Below, in pieces: positions 1 through 9,916 of a stretch of 23,142 nt of DNA. The translations under genes were made by a program, and so were the position numbers. The DNA comes from Chromera velia. Lineage: Eukaryota; Sar; Chromeraceae. Position 1 is the first letter of the stretch. Each line of letters opens with the position of its first letter. The notes under the pieces were generated by a model. That model saw only the letters and a list, made by a program, of their open reading frames with translations. It did no database searches and was not told the origin of the DNA. The stretch is from NCBI GenBank assembly GCA_018398765.1, contig JAHBMJ010000115.1:1-23142 (forward strand), read 5' to 3'.

Positions 1-171
1 TGTATGCATGTTCACGTGTATATTGCAATTTCCCGTATGCAACGCTTCATGCATGTATTGCTGACATGTACAATTCGCTCGACGGCGCTCGATGGCGTGC
101 GCGGATCGATTTAGACTGGTATGATGCTGCGCGCGCCGCGCCTCTTCTCTCTGACCCTTAATACCTCCTCA
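1..171. repeat. Direct repeat, copy 1 (cut by window start)
   Basis: These 171 bases recur at 717-887 in the same orientation with only about three substitutions (near 36, 68 and 75). The match stops sharply after position 171. The left edge is lost because the window begins inside it. This looks like a recent local duplication or two copies of a dispersed repeat. No gene is recognisable in it. Confidence 0.95.
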
Positions 172-716
172 ATCGCATCCTTTTTCTTTTTTCGCGGAGC
201 GAACCCACTCTTACACATTCATTCATCATTCCCATTCACGATCATTCACGCACATGTACCTTCTTGTCTCTTCCGTTCTCTTTTGCCATCTTGCTTTGAT
301 TTGAGGTGCTTTCCTGACTACATTTGATCTCCGTTTAAGTTGCTTCCTTCGAACGTCTGGAGCGTTAACGCAGGCGAACACATGGACGTGGAATGATCTG
401 CCCCCCACTTCCGTCACCATCTGATGAATCCCTAGCTCACCTAAGCTCAGAGATCCACGCTTGTACATATACTTGTAAGTCTGGTCTTCCGGGAATGGTC
501 TCGAGTTCACAGATCTCTCTAGTCCGGACCTCGATGCTCACTCTCTATCTGTATTTCTAATTCTCGGTCAATCGGTCGATCGATCGCTCACGTGCACGTC
601 TGCTCTGTCTGTATCTGTCGTATTTCATGTAATACACTTGTCTGTATGTCCCGTACATGACATGCTCTTTGCTTTTCTGTCCACTCGCATTCAGTCTCTT
701 TCAGTTCTGCACTTTC
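172..716. other. Spacer between direct repeats, no gene seen
   Basis: The stretch is pyrimidine-rich, with CGATCGATCG-type palindromes near 571-590. Short open frames exist on both strands but none shows a recognisable motif, signal peptide or consistent composition. I see no gene. Confidence 0.5.
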
Positions 717-887
717 TGTATGCATGTTCACGTGTATATTGCAATTTCCCGCATGCAACGCTTCATGCATGTATTGCTGACATATACAATTCGCTCAACG
801 GCGCTCGATGGCGTGCGCGGATCGATTTAGACTGGTATGATGCTGCGCGCGCCGCGCCTCTTCTCTCTGACCCTTAATACCTCCTCA
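717..887. repeat. Direct repeat, copy 2
   Basis: Near-identical to 1-171, offset 716 bases. The shared segment includes a GC-rich GCGCGCGCCGCGCC-type patch and ends at CCTCCTCA, after which the two copies diverge completely. Confidence 0.95.
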
Positions 888-1881
888 GTTCTTGCATGCG
901 CTAGTTGTACTAGCTAAGTTACTTGAACTTGCTTCGTACCAGTGAAATGTAAAAACAAATGTGCAGACTGCATGCTAAACTCAGGCTACATGTCTCTGTA
1001 CGGTTGGTCAGAGCCTTAGACCTAGCCTTGACGGGCCTAGAGGCGGCTTACAAGCTTTAACCAACAGTTACCAACTCAACTAGCAACTCAATCATTGAAA
1101 TGAAATCAATAGAAGCTATGATGATGATAATGAAATTAAATGAATAAACTAATATAAAACTAAGACTAATGTAGTAGAACTAAATTTTTAAACCTAGATC
1201 TTAACCTAGATCACGACAACACTTTGTTTACAGCAAAACTTAGCAAATTGTATGAATTGCAGTATAATGTTAAGAACATCGATCTATATTCAAGTTCAAG
1301 TTATCATTCAACTTGAATCTAATTGTCACGATTCATTACAGAATCCGGATTCACGTGAGCTGTCGTATGAATGATGTGTTCACGGTTAAAGAAGCGCTTA
1401 CTGAAAACTTAAGGCATTCCTTTACGCGCCGCGAAAGAATGCAGAGGAGAGCGATGCGTATCGTAGCTTGTTGAAGTGAGGCAAAACCGCAGCAGGAAAT
1501 GAGACAAGAAGATCCCAACTCGATCGATCGATCCGTCGAGGGATTGAGCAGGGACTCATACTTCCTTCAAGTTGCTTGCTTCACAAATGCCCAAAGATGC
1601 GAATTGGCAGCTGAGTTTGGCATGAAACAAAAAGGGAGTGAGTGCTTCAGAAAACTTTGGTGCACCGTTGTTGGACGTTCTCTTGTCTCTTGATTGGATT
1701 CTCTTTTCGAGCTGTGAGTGAACTGGTGTGTCTGCACTCAGTTGGAGGATCAACGCAATTTAGTGCACTCTCTAATGATTGGTCGCTCGCCACTTGTGAG
1801 GGCTTGTCAAACTTCTTTCACATTTACTTCTTTTTGATTTGAACGGACTTCTTAAATGTGAGTGCACGATTGGTTGCTCAG
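888..1881. other. AT-rich intergenic region, no gene supported
   Basis: About 1 kb of mostly AT-rich sequence. Open frames of about 65 codons near 1499-1842 overlap on both strands and carry no recognisable motif, so I do not call them. The right end is the downstream flank of the secreted-protein gene at 1882-2589. Confidence 0.5.
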
Positions 1882-2589
1882 TTAGTGCGAGGTCTCTGCC
1901 TGACACTTGACAATCAGCTGCTCCAGTTTGATGGCAGCCTTGATGCGCTTGTAGTCCTGCTCGTCGACCTCGAGCTTGAGCTTTCCGGATTTCTGATCGC
2001 TCTTCCTGAGTTTCTTCAAGTTCTCTGTCTGAACAGCTGAGCCCTTGAACTCTTCAATCTTCATCAAATCTTTCAGAAGATCAGCAGAGTCCTCCTCGAT
2101 GTCCTCCAATTTGTCCTTGATGCTGCGAATGCTCCTTCTCCAACTGGAGAAATACCAGCCTCCAGAGCAGGAAGGCACTTCCTCAACGTTGTCTTGGAGT
2201 TTCTTTCTCATCACGCCCGCAGCGTCCTTGTTGGACTCCAGGCGGGTGCGCATGGACTCACGGCGCTTCTGGACTTTCTCGAAGATGTCCTGGTAGGTCA
2301 TGGTGGGATCGGGCTCGTCACTCTTGTGGTGGGGCTCTGGCTCGTTCATCTCACCACCGTCGTCGTGGTGCATATCGTCGGGGATTGACTCTTCCCCGTC
2401 ATCAGCGAATTCATGGAAGTCTTCGCCTTCACCCCACTCGTCATCGCCCCAATCGAAGTCATCCCCTCCTTCCTCTGATGCAAGCTTCATCAGCTGCATT
2501 CGGGCCTGTGCGTCCATCTCCTTCTGGTGTCGGAGACCGACGCAAACGACTGCACATCCGATACAGAGGAGAAGCTTGAGGGTGACCAT
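1882..2589 (-). CDS. Secreted acidic protein, paralog A of a divergent pair
   Basis: This is a 235-residue intronless reading frame starting at an ATG directly preceded by a run of A on the coding strand. Residues 1-18 form a hydrophobic signal peptide (MVTLKLLLCIGCAVVCVG), so the product probably enters the secretory pathway. Residues 40-95 are extremely acidic (Asp, Glu, His rich), like a metal- or cation-binding or spacer segment. Residues 103-183 align without gaps to paralog B at 3379-4023, with about 45 of 81 residues identical. The core is VEEVP-x-C-xx-GWYFS-x-WRR-x-IRS, followed by DLMKI. Cys141 and Cys229 match cysteines in B and could form a disulfide. The remainder looks helical and charged. 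I do not recognise the family. The TAA stop falls at the aligned position of B's TGA stop, which supports both C-termini. Confidence 0.85.
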   Translation of the reverse strand: MVTLKLLLCIGCAVVCVGLRHQKEMDAQARMQLMKLASEEGGDDFDWGDDEWGEGEDFHEFADDGEESIPDDMHHDDGGEMNEPEPHHKSDEPDPTMTYQDIFEKVQKRRESMRTRLESNKDAAGVMRKKLQDNVEEVPSCSGGWYFSSWRRSIRSIKDKLEDIEEDSADLLKDLMKIEEFKGSAVQTENLKKLRKSDQKSGKLKLEVDEQDYKRIKAAIKLEQLIVKCQAETSH

Positions 2590-3378
2590 TTTTTTTTTTT
2601 TAGAGGACTGCTTGTGTGTTGAAAAACTGAGCCTCTTTAAATTGAGTTGACTTGAATTAGACCAATGAGTTCCCAGCTCTCTCTGTGAACGATTTCTGCC
2701 ACTCAGTGTAAAGGGAAGAGCAGCCTCTTCTTGGAGCTCGAGGATGGATTCGTTAAGTGGAGACTTGGGTGCTTCGATCGGTCGAATTAATATAATTGCT
2801 AGATATATTAAGATGTTATCTATCTAATTGTGCTGTACATGCATGCATGTACATCGACGTACGTATATATACGCAATTAAGGGAAAAAAATGTTTTTTTC
2901 ATCATTTATTATCTTGAGCACACAGTTTTTCTCGCCGGCATGCTCGATCGATCAGCATTATTAATGAAACCCATCTATTAACTTGTTGCAAATTCGAGCG
3001 CATGCAACTGCATGCATGATTTTAGTCTGTCAAAAAAGATCACTCTGGGATGCTCCAAGAATATATATAGCATACAGATGACCCTTGCCTCGGAATTCGC
3101 GAATACAGAACCCCGAATCTGTATCGACAGGTCTACAACTTTTTTTTTTCTTTTTAAATATAGTTTCTTTTTTAAAAATCATGCATGCATGCAAATTATA
3201 TAATTACCACGATCGATTTCAGGCACGATCGATCGAGCTTCGCTTTCGTTGTGGACAGGTCGCGAAGCCAACACCGCTTCTCCTTGTCAAAGCGGCAGAC
3301 AAAAGGCAATCAGGAGACAAACAAATCCACCAGTCGAAGCTCCAAGGCCCTCCACACTCAGTTGAAACTCAAAGCACA
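2590..3378. promoter_or_regulatory. Shared divergent promoter region with TGCATGCA palindromes
   Basis: These 789 bases lie between two head-to-head paralogs and must hold both promoters. Visible elements are a perfect 18-base palindrome GTACATGCATGCATGTAC at 2835-2852, GCATGC at 2939-2944, TGCATGCA at 3009-3016, and overlapping TGCATGCA copies at 3182-3193. There are TATA-like tracts at about 2863-2872 and 3061-3070. TGCATGCA is a known target of some ApiAP2 transcription factors in apicomplexans; applying that here is inference. No gene is seen inside. Confidence 0.5.
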
Positions 3379-4023
3379 ATGCTGTCCAAGATTCTGCTGT
3401 TGCTGTCTGCGACTTGCGCAGTCTCCCTCTCAACCGATACAGCCGTTCCCTCTCCGGCACCTGCAGTGGACCCCTCTCTTCTGCAACAGCAGGAGAAGGA
3501 GGCAGAGAAGCAGAAAGAGGGACAGAAAATCTTCGGATTCTTCAAGTCCAAGACAGAGGAACTCCCTTCTGCAGGCGGAGAGATCGAGCCAGTCGATCCG
3601 GACTTCCCCATGGACGGCGTCTTCACCCGCGTGCAGCGCAGAAGAGAGAAGATGATCAAGCACCTGGAGGACACACAAGAAGCTGCTGACTACATGTTGA
3701 AGAAACTCCAGCACGAGGTCGAGGAGGTGCCTGCCTGCAAGAGAGGCTGGTACTTTTCTGAGTGGAGACGCGCCATTCGCAGCGTGAAGGGAAAGATTAA
3801 GAAGTACGACGCGGCTGCCAAGGACTGCAGCAAGGACCTGATGAAGATCAAGGAGTACAAAGGGGGGGAGGAGAGCGCTGCCAATCTGAATGCCCTCGAG
3901 AAGGCAGACAAGAAGGCAGGCAAGGAGGAAATGGACATGGACGAAATTGACTACAGACGATGGGAGGCCGCACACGCCCTCAAGGGTCTCATCGAGAAGT
4001 GCGTCGCCTCCACCTCCAAGTGA
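3379..4023 (+). CDS. Secreted helical protein, paralog B of a divergent pair
   Basis: A 214-residue intronless frame. The frame is open upstream to 3085, but the ATG at 3379 is chosen because it gives a clear signal peptide (hydrophobic core KILLLLSATCAVSL, residues 4-17) and because upstream codons translate to AT-rich nonsense. Residues 19-35 are Pro/Ala/Ser rich, and residues 36-50 are Gln/Glu/Lys rich. Residues 82-162 match paralog A (1882-2589) without gaps at about 55% identity. They include VQRRRE, the VEEVPAC-xx-GWYFSEWRRAIRS core and DLMKIKEYKG. Cys120 and Cys208 are shared with A; Cys150 is unique to B. B is basic-helical where A has a long acidic insert, so the two may have diverged in partner or location. 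Function is unknown. Confidence 0.85.
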   Translation: MLSKILLLLSATCAVSLSTDTAVPSPAPAVDPSLLQQQEKEAEKQKEGQKIFGFFKSKTEELPSAGGEIEPVDPDFPMDGVFTRVQRRREKMIKHLEDTQEAADYMLKKLQHEVEEVPACKRGWYFSEWRRAIRSVKGKIKKYDAAAKDCSKDLMKIKEYKGGEESAANLNALEKADKKAGKEEMDMDEIDYRRWEAAHALKGLIEKCVASTSK

Positions 4024-4897
4024 AGCGGCTGCATTCCTCAACCTTCGTGTCTGTGGACCCGCGTCCTTTTTGTCCGCCTGCACGTCCCGCCATCTGCTCT
4101 CTGCACTGGGGGCAACACCAACACGCGGCAATCGCAAAAAATGAATCGTGGGGAAAGATCAGAAATCAGAGGGCAGAGAGAGTCATGTGCACACCAGCAC
4201 GGGACTCGCAGTGACCTCGCACTAAGTTTGTCAGCACCATAAGTATGAAGAAAATTAAGGAAACAACTTAAGACCAACAGGCAAGCTTTTGTTCTGAATG
4301 ACGTTAATTGATCTGCAGATCCAATTTAAAAACCATGAAGTACCGCTTATATAATTCATTTATTTCAAAGTTCAAAGTTGATTCACACGAATCACATCTA
4401 AATTAAGGATGTATCAGCATTTTTCTAGCCCTTTTCTCATTAATTTAAACGTGTCGTGCCCAGTCTGTTTGTATCAAGTCTCTAGTATAAAAAACTCAGC
4501 TAAGGGAGAAAAATTAAAAACGTCTTTAAATTGATTCTTTTGTTTAAGTCTAAAGTATATTCGACATTCGAAATTGGGGCGGGAGGCCAATCTTCCAAAC
4601 ACGAATCCACATTCGAATCTTATACTGAAACTCTGCAAGCTCTGCAGCCAAAAAGTCAATAGATGTAGAGGACTTTCCATACATATACCTTAGCAACAGA
4701 CTCAGCTTTTATATGCATTCAATAAATCCGAACAGATCATCAAACCTACACCTAGAAATCAAACTTTACCCACCATACAAGAAGTTCATCATTGATATAT
4801 ATGACAAAAAATTAGAACGGAAAAAGACGAATAATTCAATATGTAACCCTCAATTATCCTAGCAATCATTATATGTAACACTACAACAGTTTCTTCA
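4024..4897. other. AT-rich intergenic region, no gene seen
   Basis: The first 200 bases are the GC-richer downstream flank of the gene ending at 4023. The rest is AT-rich with scattered short open frames and no recognisable motif. It ends where LINE endonuclease sequence becomes readable. Confidence 0.5.
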
Positions 4898-5461
4898 ATG
4901 CACACATTGGAGCAGAATTCCCAAAGAACCTCAGAAGAGACAGAGCACAGAGAGAATATGGGAAGGAGGGGAGTGAAAGAAGGAAATGGGATGGTTCAGG
5001 GGATGTTTAAGGAGTTGGAATGCGGAGCACAAGTAGACGCTGAAGGTCGTACGTTGCTGCGGTTGTGTGAGGCCTCAAACTCGGTGCCGCTCAACGGCAT
5101 GAAACTAAAGGATCAAGAAAAAAAAATTAACATTGACTGTTTGGGGGGGTGTCCATTTTTTAGAGAAGGCAGGCCGTGCTCTGTAATTGACTTCATTTTA
5201 ATTGACCCTGCACTTTTGTCTTCTTGGAGACTTAGTTCTTTTGGAATTGAAATGCTTGCTGATACTGCCCCAGAACACTGCTCAGTTTCATGTAGCCTCA
5301 CTCTGGTTGATGTGGAGTCGCTTCCCCTCCCCGCCTCCCTTCCGTATCCCTCACTGATCCCTACCCCGCTTTTCAAGAAGCCGTGCAGAGTCTCACCAGT
5401 AAGGGATAGGGAGCTTACAGAGATGGCGACTTCCGTGCAGCAGCTTGCGGAGGTATGTTAG
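4898..5461 (+). pseudogene. LINE endonuclease domain, C-terminal half
   Basis: A 187-codon frame from an ATG. Residues 49-67 (EGRTLLRLCEASNSVPLNG) match the G-x-x-L...C...L-x-LNG segment of LINE-type endonuclease/exonuclease/phosphatase domains. GRPCSVIDFILI at 91-102 matches the conserved S-x-IDYI strand. PEHCSV at 125-130 sits where these enzymes have the catalytic SDH motif; the Asp is Glu here. The N-terminal half of the domain, with the usual Asn and Glu catalytic motifs, is absent. The frame ends at TAG, and the next readable LINE segment lies in another frame. It is almost certainly inactive. Confidence 0.8.
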
Positions 5462-5742
5462 CCAGGTCTCTGGAAGGCAGGCCTGATGGCAGCTGAGGTT
5501 GAACACAATGAATTGCCCCTTTTATCGATTTCCCCCCCCCCTTCCCCCCCCCCATGACCCAATCCCTCCAGGCGCCTGCGTCTATCCCTGTTTCCCTGCC
5601 TGAGAGGATCAAAGACCTAGCAGGCAGATAGGAAGAGAAGCTAGCAGAACCGGAGGGAAAGAAGCAGAGGGGTAAGAAGAAACACGATAAAAGGAAAGAT
5701 GGACAGACAGCCGCCCCTTAGTGGGACAGTGAGTATAAAGAA

Positions 5743-6144
5743 ATGAATAAACGGGTAAAGAGAGCAGAGAAAGAGCTAAGAACACAAGTCGTAGGCAGAA
5801 GGAGTAACGACAGGTCTAGAGAGTATAGAAAGAAACAGAAAGACAAGCTTATAAGAGAGAGGGAAAGGTTGATTGCAAGAAAGAAAGCAGCGTACGCGCG
5901 TGTGCAGGCAGAGCGCCTTACCTTGCAGGCGGCCAGTCAGCAGTATAGAAATGGAAGAGGGCACAACAGAACAGAGGGGATGGAGTGGGGAGCAGGCCTT
6001 CCGCAGATATTTTTTCAAACTTCTGGGCGTCTGTATTTGAAGGAGAAGGACTTCCCGGCTTTTCTCTCCCCTCCAGCCCCCCTCTCCCTCCTCAGTCGGA
6101 CTCCCCTTTCTTCTCTCTCTCTCTCTGTGCGAGAAAGTCATTAA
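5743..6144 (+). pseudogene. LINE linker region, basic, between endonuclease and RT
   Basis: A 133-codon frame whose first 75 residues are dominated by Lys, Arg and Glu with likely coiled-coil character. Such a linker commonly separates endonuclease and reverse transcriptase in LINE proteins. The last 40 codons run into a pyrimidine-rich CTCT tract and look like noise. There is no specific motif, so the assignment rests on position and composition. Confidence 0.45.
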
Positions 6145-6280
6145 AGAAATAAACCCTAAAAAGGCAGCCAGACTTGAGTGTCTCTTTCCTAAGTATACTG
6201 CTCTATGTTTTGGCTCATCGCGTCTCTCGCGTTTTCTTCTTTTTATCTTTTTTAATCTCTTTCATCTCTTCTCTTACTGG

Positions 6281-7080
6281 CTGCCCACATGGAATTTCCT
6301 TCGCATCGTTCCCGTTTCTAAAGGCCCTGTGTCTCCATTAGCGGATGAATGGAGGCCCATACACATAGCAAGCGTTCTTGCCAAGCTCTTTGCCCTACTT
6401 ATAGATTCTCGTCTCCATCTGAGAACGAGGATCGATGACAGACAGATAGGCTTTAGGAAAGGGGTCGGAACTAGAGAGGCGATTCATGCTTTGTTTGCTT
6501 TATCTAAAACTGCAAGAAACAAGAAGAGACCGTTGTTTGCTTCCTTTGTGGACTTCAGTAAGGCGTTTGACAAAGTAGACAAGAAAAAAATGATAGAGAG
6601 GCTTAAGGAAGAAGGGCTGGGGGAGGGGAATATTTGAATGATTTATACGATGTATGTCAAAGTAATGGGGAAGATTGAGGGCTCGGACAATATATTTAAG
6701 GAAAGAACAGGAGTTAAGCAAGGGGACCCACTCTCTCTTCTCCTTTTTGAAAATTCTTCTCTTTATCAATAATATCCATACCTCCATTAGCCTTCAATAC
6801 AGGGAGCTCTAGCAAGAAAAACAAGCAAACCTTCCCAAAGAAGCGAGCGCCCGATGGAGGGGGGAGTTAGAGGCTCAGCCCAGAGCCTTAAACTCCTCCT
6901 TCCCAGACACACCCCCAACAGAAGTGAGTTTAAGAGACCTACTGCTGGACACCATTGGATATGCCGATGACCTTGTCATCTTCAGACACTCCCCCTAAGA
7001 CCTCCAGAAGAGGATTGATCAGTTGGCTACCTATTATAACAAGTGGGGGCTGACGGTGAATCTAAAAAAGACAAAGGTGA
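6281..7080 (+). pseudogene. LINE reverse transcriptase domain, broken
   Basis: Recognisable RT landmarks in order are: IVPVSKGP then WRPI (about 6305-6360), DDRQIGFRKG (about 6434-6463), motif A FVDFSKAFDKV (about 6545-6577), motif B GVKQGDPLS (6710-6736), motif C GYADDLVIF (6957-6983) and KWGLTVNLKKTK (7041-7076). The catalytic Asp of motif A and the YADD pair are intact. A TGA at 6635-6637 interrupts the frame between motifs A and B. A frame change follows motif B, with a TAA at 6770-6772 in the old frame, and another TAA lies at 6996-6998 after motif C. The enzyme cannot be made. Residue patterns point to a LINE rather than a group II intron or LTR element. Confidence 0.9.
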
Positions 7081-7099
7081 TGCGATTGGTAGGTAGAGG

Positions 7100-7905
7100 A
7101 GGGCCCCGGTGTAGCAGACTTCTTCTCTGACTCCGGAACCCTGGTAGCGTTTTGCTGATGGTAAGGTAACTAGTATGCTGAAGTCACTTGAGGTTCAGTA
7201 ACACTTTTCAGGAGTTTTCTTAAAGGCTGGAGAGTTGATGTCGGAAGTCCTCTGTCTGAGATAGGTCTGACGAAATGATAAGATGAAATTTGATTTTCAA
7301 CATCTCCTTCCGTTTGCTCTTCCCAAAATCCAAGTCTTTTGCTTTTCACTCTTTTATAAAGACTTCTATAATTACTTTCCTCTGTATTGATTTTACCCCT
7401 ATTCCTTCCAACACCGCTTCTTTCCCTCTTCCATTTTCTGTATTCCATTTTGGTCGGTCTCTATCTATTTCATTTTATTTTTCTTCTTTTTCCTTCCATC
7501 TTCTCTTCCTTTCTTTCTTCCTCTTCCTTATTTTTGACGAGGCTCCTGGAAGAGGCTCTTCCACTCGGATATGCCGTGGCCGGTCGAGGCCCCTGAAAGA
7601 GATTCTTCCAACTCTTCTTTCATTCTTTCTTCCATTTGCTCTGCCGTTCCTTCTTCCATTCCTTCTTCCATTCTTTCTTCCATAATAGAATTCAACAGTC
7701 TGTGCTATTCAATAGGTATAGACATCCCTATTAAAACTTCAAGGTCATTTTCTTTTTCTCAATATCTATTTACATCCTTATTTATTTTCTCCTTTCCTTT
7801 CACTTTTATTTCTCTTCCTCCTAGATCATACCAAGTAGGCTTTTAGCAGGCAAGACATACTAAGAAGTTATATCCTGTTACCACAGGCTACTTGGGAGTC
7901 CGTAA
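7100..7905. other. Insertion of unknown origin inside the LINE
   Basis: LINE coding sequence stops soon after 7080 and resumes near 7906, whereas these regions lie close together in intact LINEs. The inserted stretch is AT- and pyrimidine-rich on the plus strand. On the minus strand it has open stretches, including about 7170-7448 and a Glu/Met-rich one (ERMEEGMEEG-like) near 7525-7685. I see no convincing terminal inverted repeats or duplicated target. A GTAAG donor-like sequence at 7161 and a CCACAG acceptor-like sequence ending at 7886 would bound a 726-base intron. The flanks do not join into LINE reading frame, so an inserted element is the more likely reading. Confidence 0.45.
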
Positions 7906-8430
7906 CATCGGGTAGATGAAATTTGTTTCAAGGGTCGGACGGTCGAGTGGGTAGAGAGTTTCGGATATCTTGGCTGTCAAGGTTTTTCTGATGCAAACCC
8001 CCGCAAGTCTGTGACCGCCAAACTTGAAGCCGCAGAAAGGGGAGTTGGGAGAGCTATGGGTCTGTGTGCATCAATAGGTATGCTCTTCCCCCACAGTCGC
8101 ATGTCCCTTTTTAAAGGGACGTGGGAGCCCGCCGCCACCTATTCCCTTGAAGCTCTCCCCATTCAAAAATCTGACATCCGATGCTTAGACTCCCTCCAGC
8201 TTCGTTTTGTGCGTTGGTCTCTCCGTCTGCCCTGGAATAATTATTTTTTTATGTTTTCCACCCTTACAGCCGTTGGGCTGAGGCCCATGAGAGAGATTCT
8301 CAGTGTCAGAGTGGGGGAGTATTTGAGAAGTCTCTCCCTTGCTCGATTGGCTTTACCTCAAGCATTGTGGGCATGCCACAGGAGGGGGGAGTTAAAGGCG
8401 TGGTCGGGGTCTGCAAAAAAGCTTGTGTAA
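7906..8430 (+). pseudogene. LINE C-terminal region after the RT
   Basis: An open frame of about 174 codons. It begins near FKGRTVEWVESFGYLG (7927-7974), which matches the V-x-x-FKYLG segment that follows the RT in LINE proteins. It then reads through the helical region with the Leu/Pro/Trp-rich pattern typical of these C-termini (for example LQLRFVRWSLRLPW). The frame begins after a TAA at 7903 and ends at a TAA at 8428-8430, so this is a fragment of the same dead element. It supports the view that 7100-7905 was inserted into once-continuous coding sequence. Confidence 0.75.
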
Positions 8431-9110
8431 CCCATCAGTCCTGCCCTCCTGGAAGGTGAACCAGATGAGGTCGATTTCAGAATATCAGATAGCAAGCTGA
8501 GAAGGGGAGCGAGAAACAGAGAGGTGAACGAATGGATGGGGGACTGGGTAAACCCGGTCTCCATCATAGAAAGGAGAGGGGGGAGGCAGGGGAGACAAGG
8601 AATACATGGGAGCATGTTTTTCCCTCCATCTGCTTGCCTGACCGAATATTAGAGGGAGAATAGTAGCAGCCAACGCTTTGCAAAATTGGTTCTCGGTAGC
8701 TTGGTGGAGGGGAGGGGGGGTTCATGGTCTGCCTCAGCGGAACCTCTCCCCAAGCAGTTCTTGTCTTCCCCCAAGGCAGTTTTCCGCCCTTTGTTGTACG
8801 CCATTGTTAGAGGGGGGGCAAACCATGGGGGGGGGGTTGAATCAATTTGTAAAGCCTGTGAAGAGAAAAGTTGGGAGAAATTGATTGACGATCCGATTCA
8901 CTGTCTGACAACTTGGGTCCGAACGGAGGGGCCGCGGGGGAGACTGAGTGATCTCTGGTATAACTGACTGAAGCGTATGTTGATAGAAGAAGTGTATGAG
9001 CACGGAGAGAGACAGGAAGCCCAAGGGGGTAGGGGGGTGGGGCAGGCCGAGGAGTGGGTAAGACGGTACTTCTTGCTTCTTCTTTAGAGGGATGCCCGAA
9101 AGGCCAGTGC
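8431..9110 (+). pseudogene. LINE 3' end, frame-shifted, possible zinc-knuckle remnant
   Basis: Readable protein-like segments alternate between frames. One of them (GRIVAANALQNWFSVAWWR) lies near 8650-8705, and CKACEEKSWEKLIDDPIHC near 8848-8904 resembles a degenerate C-x2-C...H...C knuckle as found at LINE C-termini. Runs of G (for example 8825-8834) coincide with frame confusion. The last coding-like sequence is about 9040-9100, after which AT-rich unique sequence begins. Confidence 0.5.
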
Positions 9111-9460
9111 CCTCATTACTGCATGCCTAGGACCGGACTGATCGATCCTGAGGAGCAGTGTTCTACTAGCTAGTAGTCTTAAAATTCGGCCGCTTTAGGT
9201 GAGCATTCGCTAGCGTGCTCCTAGCTTGCAAATTGCAATATGACATGAATGCTTACAGACTGCCCTTGCTTTGCCATTGGAATACGATGGCTGGCGGGTT
9301 AAGTCACCTTATCATCATCATCATCACAATGTACTATTATTATATTATTAATCGGTCTATAGGTCATCATGCAATGCATGAGTCTAGGACAATGCTTTAT
9401 TGCCCCTTTGCCAGACTTGCATCATACAACGGGAGGGAAAACAAATTTAGACGAACTTAA

Positions 9461-9715
9461 CCCTAAAGAATTGGGAGTTGAATTGGGTGTCGAATTGGTA
9501 GTACTACCAATTTTTTACCGCCAGTAACTCCCAATTTTGAAAAATTGGTACCTAGTCTAGTGAAAGAAGTACATAAAGTTTGAAGCTAAAATTTTGTGTA
9601 CGGGCTAGACAAGGGCTCACTAGTCTCTAGCCATAGTTGTTAGACTCTAATTCATTACTAGGAACAAATTCTATGAACACTTAGAGTTACCTAAAAATTG
9701 GGAGTTACCAATTTT
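9461..9715 (+). repeat. Left terminal inverted repeat
   Basis: Nearly identical to the reverse complement of 11136-11390. It contains repeated AATTGGGAGT and AATTGGTA motifs that could be transposase-binding subterminal sites, plus the 20-base palindrome at 9493-9512. Confidence 0.93.
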
Positions 9716-9916
9716 TAAATAAGAATTTTTTAGGACCGCCGAAAAAAAAATTGGTAGTACCAAAAAAAAAAAATTGGGAGTCAACTTGAAACTTTTGTTT
9801 TGTGTGTCATAGTGCACCGCTAATGCAATGCAAAACGGACAGTGGACAGCTCTATACAAGCTGCACGTACCAGTACAAAAAACAGAGCAAAAATCGATTC
9901 AATTGACCATGTAAGC

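Larger units (their letters stand above)
4898..9110 (+). mobile_element. Degenerate LINE-type non-LTR retrotransposon
   Basis: Read in order on the plus strand are: the C-terminal half of an endonuclease domain (4898-5461), a basic Lys/Arg/Glu linker (5743-6144), a reverse transcriptase (about 6281-7080), an interrupting insertion (about 7100-7905), and the C-terminal region (7906 to about 9100). This order is that of a single-ORF LINE with an AP-like endonuclease. Several in-frame stops and frame changes show it is dead. The 5' end is missing: the N-terminal endonuclease motifs are not found in the AT-rich sequence before 4898, as expected for a 5'-truncated insertion. No clear poly-A tail or target-site duplication was found, so both boundaries are approximate. 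Confidence 0.9.

Noticed and set aside
1499..1842. Overlapping 60-66 codon ORFs on both strands
   Set aside because: No motif, no clear composition and mutually overlapping; expected by chance.
3430..4137. 235-codon minus-strand frame opposite secreted paralog B
   Set aside because: The plus-strand frame has a signal peptide and a paralog; the antisense frame is its shadow.
7161..7886. A true spliceosomal intron in the LINE
   Set aside because: Joining the flanks does not restore the LINE reading frame, and LINE coding ends before 7161 and resumes after 7886; an insertion is more likely.
9461..9467. CCCTAAA at the transposon end as a telomeric repeat
   Set aside because: It is a single unit at each end, not a tandem run; probably coincidence.
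9457..9468. TTAA-CCCTAAAG start suggesting a piggyBac element
   Set aside because: The right flank is AATC, not TTAA, and the internal protein segment does not look like a piggyBac transposase.
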